Shown here: positions 61,719 through 64,000 of the stretch, one piece after another
How positions within the stretch are numbered: the first letter of the stretch is position 1
Layout: each line of letters opens with the position of its first letter
Assembly: GCF_934754935.1 (NCBI RefSeq)
Contig: NZ_CAKVJB010000008.1
Span: forward strand, 5,816 to 69,815
DNA length: 64,000 nucleotides
Direction of reading: 5' to 3'
Source of the DNA: an uncultured Holdemanella sp.
Lineage (GTDB): Bacteria; Bacillota_I; Bacilli_A; Erysipelotrichales; Erysipelotrichaceae
Notes under the pieces: model-generated
The model's database searches: none
What the model saw: the letters and a program-made list of their open reading frames with translations, nothing else
What the model was told of the DNA's origin: nothing
Made by a program: the position numbers and the translations under genes

Positions 61719-62012
61719 TTGGGTATACAAGATACATTAAAAGCACTGGCAGATCCAATACGACGTGAGATTTTAAATTTATTGAAGAATGGACGGCTTT
61801 CTGCTGGAGAGATATGTGAACATTTTTCAGTAACGGGAGCTTCTATATCTAGACATCTGGCAATATTAAAGGAGGCTGATTTAATCCGAAATAAAAGAGA
61901 GGGAAAATTTATTTATTATGAATTAAACACTTCCGTATTGGAAGATGTCATGTTGTGGATTATAGATTTGAAAGGAGTATCGGACGATGAAGGAAATGAT
62001 AAAAAAATATAG
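61719..62012 (+). CDS. SdpR-like ArsR-family regulator
   Basis: The 97-residue winged helix has TLKALADPIRREIL, EICEHFSVTGASISRHLAILKEADLI (by pattern) and GKFIYYELN, close to SdpR of Bacillus. SdpR is sequestered by SdpI at the membrane when the SdpC toxin is present, switching on sdpRI. I choose TTG 61719 (GAGGAG 12 nt upstream). The in-frame ATG 61692 lies inside the operator arm, with no SD and an almost absent leader. CTG Leu codons recur here, unlike neighbours (TTA/TTG). It overlaps sdpI by 26 bp. Confidence 0.88.
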   Translation: MGIQDTLKALADPIRREILNLLKNGRLSAGEICEHFSVTGASISRHLAILKEADLIRNKREGKFIYYELNTSVLEDVMLWIIDLKGVSDDEGNDKKI

Positions 62013-63021
62013 AGGTTCATTAATTTGTTCTGTTCTGGTAATGCTCATCGGGGTTTTAGTAGGATTCACTAGTACACAGAGTATGTGGGCAAATGTGTTT
62101 TTTGTAGTGACGGATTGTGCGCTGGTGGCAATAATATTTTATGATAACCGGAACAGACAGCAGAGCCGCAAGATTATAGGAATGACGATGTGGATTATAC
62201 CAATTATAACATTACTCTATAATGGTATTGCAAGACTGGTCAATATGGGTGCAGATATGGAAAATCTGTTTATGGCAGTAATTTACTATGGAACTGGACT
62301 GCTGTTTATGGTTATTGGAAATTATTTGCCAAAAGTGAAACAGAATAATACCATAGGAATAAGAGTTGTATGGTCTTTAATGGATGAAGAAAACTGGAAT
62401 GCAACACATAGATTCAGCGGCAAATTATGGATGGCATCAGGTATTTTATGTATGCTTTGTGGACTTTTTGGGGAAAGCATGGCTGCACTGGTTGTGTATA
62501 TTATAAGTATTATGGCAGCTGCAATCATTAGCATTCTCTACTCCTACCTTTTTTATAAGAAAAAGCTGGCAACGGGAGAAGGCTTAAAAATTCAGTATAA
62601 TACAAAAAAAAGTGTGATATATCTGATCATCGCAATTCCCATTATTGTGTTTACTATATGGACTTTGTTTTGTGGAAGCATTCAGATTCGTTGTAATGAT
62701 CGTGATTTTAACATTGAAGCAAAAGGATGGAATGATTATACAGGGGAGTATTCGCAAATTGACAGCATTTCTTATGAAGTAAATGTATTGCAGAACGATA
62801 ATGATTACAGAACTAATGGTTTTGGAAACCTGAAGTATGATATGGGAAACTTCAAAAACGATATCTTCGGAGATTATATCCGCTACACTCATGCCTCCTG
62901 CCATTCATATGTTGTCATGGACATAGATGGAAAAATATTAGTTGTAAATGGGGAAAATGACGCAGAGACAAAGGAAATCTATCAGAGAATAAGTGAGAAG
63001 GTGTCAAAGGAAAGAAAATAG
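61987..63021 (+). CDS. SdpI/YfhL-family immunity-like membrane protein with extra C-terminal domain
   Basis: The 344-residue protein has about six membrane segments, with the SdpI core (FMVIGNYLPKVKQNNTIGIR, WNATHRFSGKLWMASG), where SdpI protects against the SDP cannibalism toxin and transmits its presence to SdpR. It is longer than Bacillus SdpI (~207 residues). After the last hydrophobic segment (~215-235), about 110 soluble residues follow, resembling a bacterial PH-like domain (SYVVMDIDGKILVVNGEND). ATG 61987 has AAAGGAG about 8 nt upstream. Foreign-looking codon use (CTG Leu, ATA, AGA). No sdpC toxin gene is seen. Confidence 0.85.
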   Translation: MKEMIKKYRGSLICSVLVMLIGVLVGFTSTQSMWANVFFVVTDCALVAIIFYDNRNRQQSRKIIGMTMWIIPIITLLYNGIARLVNMGADMENLFMAVIYYGTGLLFMVIGNYLPKVKQNNTIGIRVVWSLMDEENWNATHRFSGKLWMASGILCMLCGLFGESMAALVVYIISIMAAAIISILYSYLFYKKKLATGEGLKIQYNTKKSVIYLIIAIPIIVFTIWTLFCGSIQIRCNDRDFNIEAKGWNDYTGEYSQIDSISYEVNVLQNDNDYRTNGFGNLKYDMGNFKNDIFGDYIRYTHASCHSYVVMDIDGKILVVNGENDAETKEIYQRISEKVSKERK

Positions 63022-63027
63022 TTGTCG

Positions 63028-63062
63028 AAACGCTGAGAAGAAATTATTCTCAGCGTTTTTTG
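63028..63062 (+). terminator. terminator of sdpRI
   Basis: A 12-bp perfect stem, AAACGCTGAGAA and TTCTCAGCGTTT, with a 7-base loop, then T. Confidence 0.9.
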
Positions 63063-63140
63063 AACATTACTATAATGTCAAGGAATCTTCTGCATCTACC
63101 CACATCTGTAAATTCCCATCAAGATACAGTCTAGCATATT
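63063..63140. other. 78-bp gap with no recognised feature
   Basis: Between the sdpRI terminator and repeat copy 2 I see no ORF of note, no RNA gene and no repeat. Confidence 0.5.
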
Positions 63141-63233
63141 GTATAGACAAAACTAGTAACGGGTAAACCTCATCAATTTACCCGCTTTTTTTATGCCTTC
63201 TATTTAACTATGGGGAGTGTTTTGGAGGTTTCC

Positions 63234-63326
63234 GTGAGGATGGTTTGGCCAAGTTGTAAAAAGAGAAGCCCTTCATTGAAAACACCTGCATCTAAGAACA
63301 TCTGTGATTACATCTCGAATGCCTAG
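63234..63326 (+). CDS. short ORF in repeat copy 2 (doubtful)
   Basis: GTG 63234 with GGAGG 5 nt upstream encodes about 30 residues (VRMVWPSCKKRSPSLK and tail), ending TAG one base before a terminator. The first Cys of copy 1 is Trp here. The substitution pattern argues against a conserved peptide. Confidence 0.25.
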   Translation: MRMVWPSCKKRSPSLKTPASKNICDYISNA

Positions 63327-63358
63327 AACAAAGAGACTTTATGTTTCTTTGCTTTTTT
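63327..63358 (+). terminator. terminator in repeat copy 2
   Basis: CAAAGAGAC (63329-63337) and GTTTCTTTG (63343-63351) with a TTTAT loop, then C and T6. It is slightly weaker than copy 1. Confidence 0.7.
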
Positions 63359-63361
63359 GTA

Positions 63362-63399
63362 TGTAAACGCTTTGATTGTATATACGCACATGGTATAAT
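63362..63399 (+). promoter_or_regulatory. cre-like site and promoter of the small membrane protein gene
   Basis: TGTAAACGCTTTGA (63362-63375) matches 13 of 14 positions of the CcpA cre consensus TGWAANCGNTNWCA and overlaps the -35 TTGATT (63372-63377). Then 16 bp and TATAAT (63394-63399), with an extended -10 (TGG). This is the layout of a CcpA-repressed promoter. Confidence 0.7.
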
Positions 63400-63424
63400 T
63401 TAGGTGAAAAGGAGGACATAGTGT

Positions 63425-63559
63425 ATGATGTCATTAGATTGGATGGTTTACGCTTTAGGTGTCGTAGCTGTTGTTTTCTTGGTTGCCATGTTCTTCAAGT
63501 ATAAAAAGCACAATAGATATGCTGATAGATTTGAAGACACATATCCAGACGCAAAGTAA
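63425..63559 (+). CDS. 44-residue single-span membrane protein, unknown function
   Basis: ATG 63425 has GGAGG 9 nt upstream and encodes 44 residues with one membrane segment (~7-24, MVYALGVVAVVFLVAMFF) flanked by a charged C-terminal tail (KYKKHNRYADRFEDTYPDAK). The tail orientation suggests a cytosolic C terminus. It is flanked by a good promoter and a GAAA-loop terminator, so it is a stand-alone gene. Function unknown; no relative recognised. Confidence 0.75.
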   Translation: MMSLDWMVYALGVVAVVFLVAMFFKYKKHNRYADRFEDTYPDAK

Positions 63560-63599
63560 GCAACTTCTAGATGTGTTTTCTAAAACGATGATAACCACA

Positions 63600-63628
63600 A
63601 GCAGGATCGAAAGGTTCTGCTTTTTTTG
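63600..63628 (+). terminator. terminator of the small membrane protein gene
   Basis: AGCAGGATC and GGTTCTGCT (two G-T pairs) capped by a GAAA tetraloop, then T7. Confidence 0.8.
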
Positions 63629-63649
63629 TGCTTCATTGAGCATGAGTAA

Positions 63650-63824
63650 GTAAACGTAATTCTTAGTTTCATGAAGTGAAAACAAATCTTTTTCTTAAAC
63701 TAAGAGCTTCTTTTAAGAAAGTGATTCAGTGAAATGAACGCATTTTCCTTAAACTAACAACTTCTTTTACAAAACTCATACAGTGAGTTGGCACTAAAAC
63801 GGTTAAACTAAGAATTACGTTTAC
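63650..63824. repeat. 54-bp tandem repeats closed by a 20-bp inverted repeat
   Basis: The motif (C/G)TTAAACTAA(G/C) recurs at 63694, 63748 and 63802, exactly 54 bp apart. AGTGA with flanking similarity recurs at matching offsets, for three to four degenerate units. The outer ends are a perfect 20-bp inverted repeat: GTAAACGTAATTCTTAGTTT (63650-63669) and its complement at 63805-63824, separated by 135 bp. No ORF of note runs through it. Function unknown. Confidence 0.8.
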
Positions 63825-64000
63825 AAATTGGTAATATGATGGTGTTACAAATTTTTTGTATGAAAATTAAACACGATATATTTCATCTCTACAAACCGCT
63901 TATATTTCGTGTTAAAATAAATTAATAAATCGTTGTTTGGCGATTTGGTAAATCCCAATAAATTAATTTTATAGGGAACAGAAAAGAATTATGAAAGAAG
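63825..64000. other. AT-rich intergenic region with imperfect hairpins, next start codon at the edge
   Basis: An imperfect inverted repeat, AACACGA (63870-63876) and TCGTGTT (63907-63913), and a short AAATCG/CGATTT hairpin lie here. An ATG at 63991 (ATGAAAGAAG) may begin a gene outside the window, but no strong SD precedes it. I do not recognise a known riboswitch. Confidence 0.3.

Larger units (their letters stand above)
63141..63360. repeat. ~220-bp direct repeat, copy 2 (after the sdp genes)
   Basis: Copy 2 of the repeat at 61396. It again has the AACGGGTAAA hairpin (with CCCGC instead of CCCGT), the short ORF region (63234-63326) and the AACAAAGAGAC hairpin. It ends just before the promoter and cre-like site of the small membrane protein gene. 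Confidence 0.9.

Noticed and set aside
63650..63824. CRISPR array
   Set aside because: The repeated units are 54 bp, degenerate and contiguous, without constant repeats and unique spacers, and no cas genes are present.
63825..63990. Small-molecule riboswitch before the gene at the right edge
   Set aside because: Hairpins exist but none matches a class I know, and the downstream gene is not visible.

Overview
The window is low-GC (roughly one third G+C by eye), densely packed DNA from an anaerobic Firmicute. An Erysipelotrichia-like genome is my best guess, based on AT-rich codon use, SD-led genes, the cysS-mrnC-rlmB-sigma-rpmG-secE-nusG order, split ptsH and ptsI, an [FeFe] hydrogenase and a superoxide reductase. 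The taxon is an inference, not an observation. Most of the window is ordinary housekeeping DNA with short gaps and clear intrinsic terminators.

Layout. 1-8.3 kb: end of a MurJ-like membrane protein, mnmG, a DivIC/FtsB protein, tRNA-Leu(GAG), an RlmD-type methyltransferase, and a MarR regulator with a heterodimeric ABC exporter behind two palindromic operators, then tRNA-Arg(TCT). 8.3-13.3 kb: an accessory block after the tRNA. It holds a CPBP membrane protease, a primase-helicase-PLD protein of the TOTE conflict type preceded by an attenuator-like leader, and a cytoplasmic InlB-B-repeat protein. 13.3-21.2 kb: MATE pump, DUF3196-like protein, trigger factor, Lon, EngB, an orphan RelB/DinJ antitoxin with a possible toxin stub, and a YitT protein. 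21.2-30.5 kb: NAD synthetase, [FeFe] hydrogenase, HAD phosphatase, two RluA-type pseudouridine synthases, an antiporter, a prepilin-peptidase-like protein, superoxide reductase and a CLC-F-like channel.

30.6-40.7 kb: glycogen synthesis (glgC-glgD-glgA), DUF523, HPr, phosphoglucomutase, aminotransferase with a divergent Lrp regulator, and GAPDH. 40.8-51.4 kb: cysS to nusG, HAD, secG, rnr, VOC protein, a short ORF with its own promoter and terminator, ankyrin protein and an EF-G-like GTPase. 51.4-61.4 kb: Cof-type HAD, a homodimeric ABC exporter, PTS enzyme I, a second heterodimeric ABC exporter, an amidase, and an ECF S component coupled to an amidohydrolase.

61.4-64 kb is the second accessory block. 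An SdpR/SdpI-like pair with foreign-looking codon use lies between two ~220-bp direct repeats. It is followed by a 44-residue membrane protein under a cre-like site and a 54-bp tandem repeat array closed by a 20-bp inverted repeat.

Four places (9.4, 48.5, 61.5 and 63.2 kb) show the same arrangement: a short ORF with a Shine-Dalgarno whose stop codon lies within about two bases of an intrinsic terminator. The one before the TOTE-type gene has tandem Thr and Leu codons and a competing hairpin, so it reads like a transcription attenuator on a defence-type gene. This is the most interesting candidate in the window.
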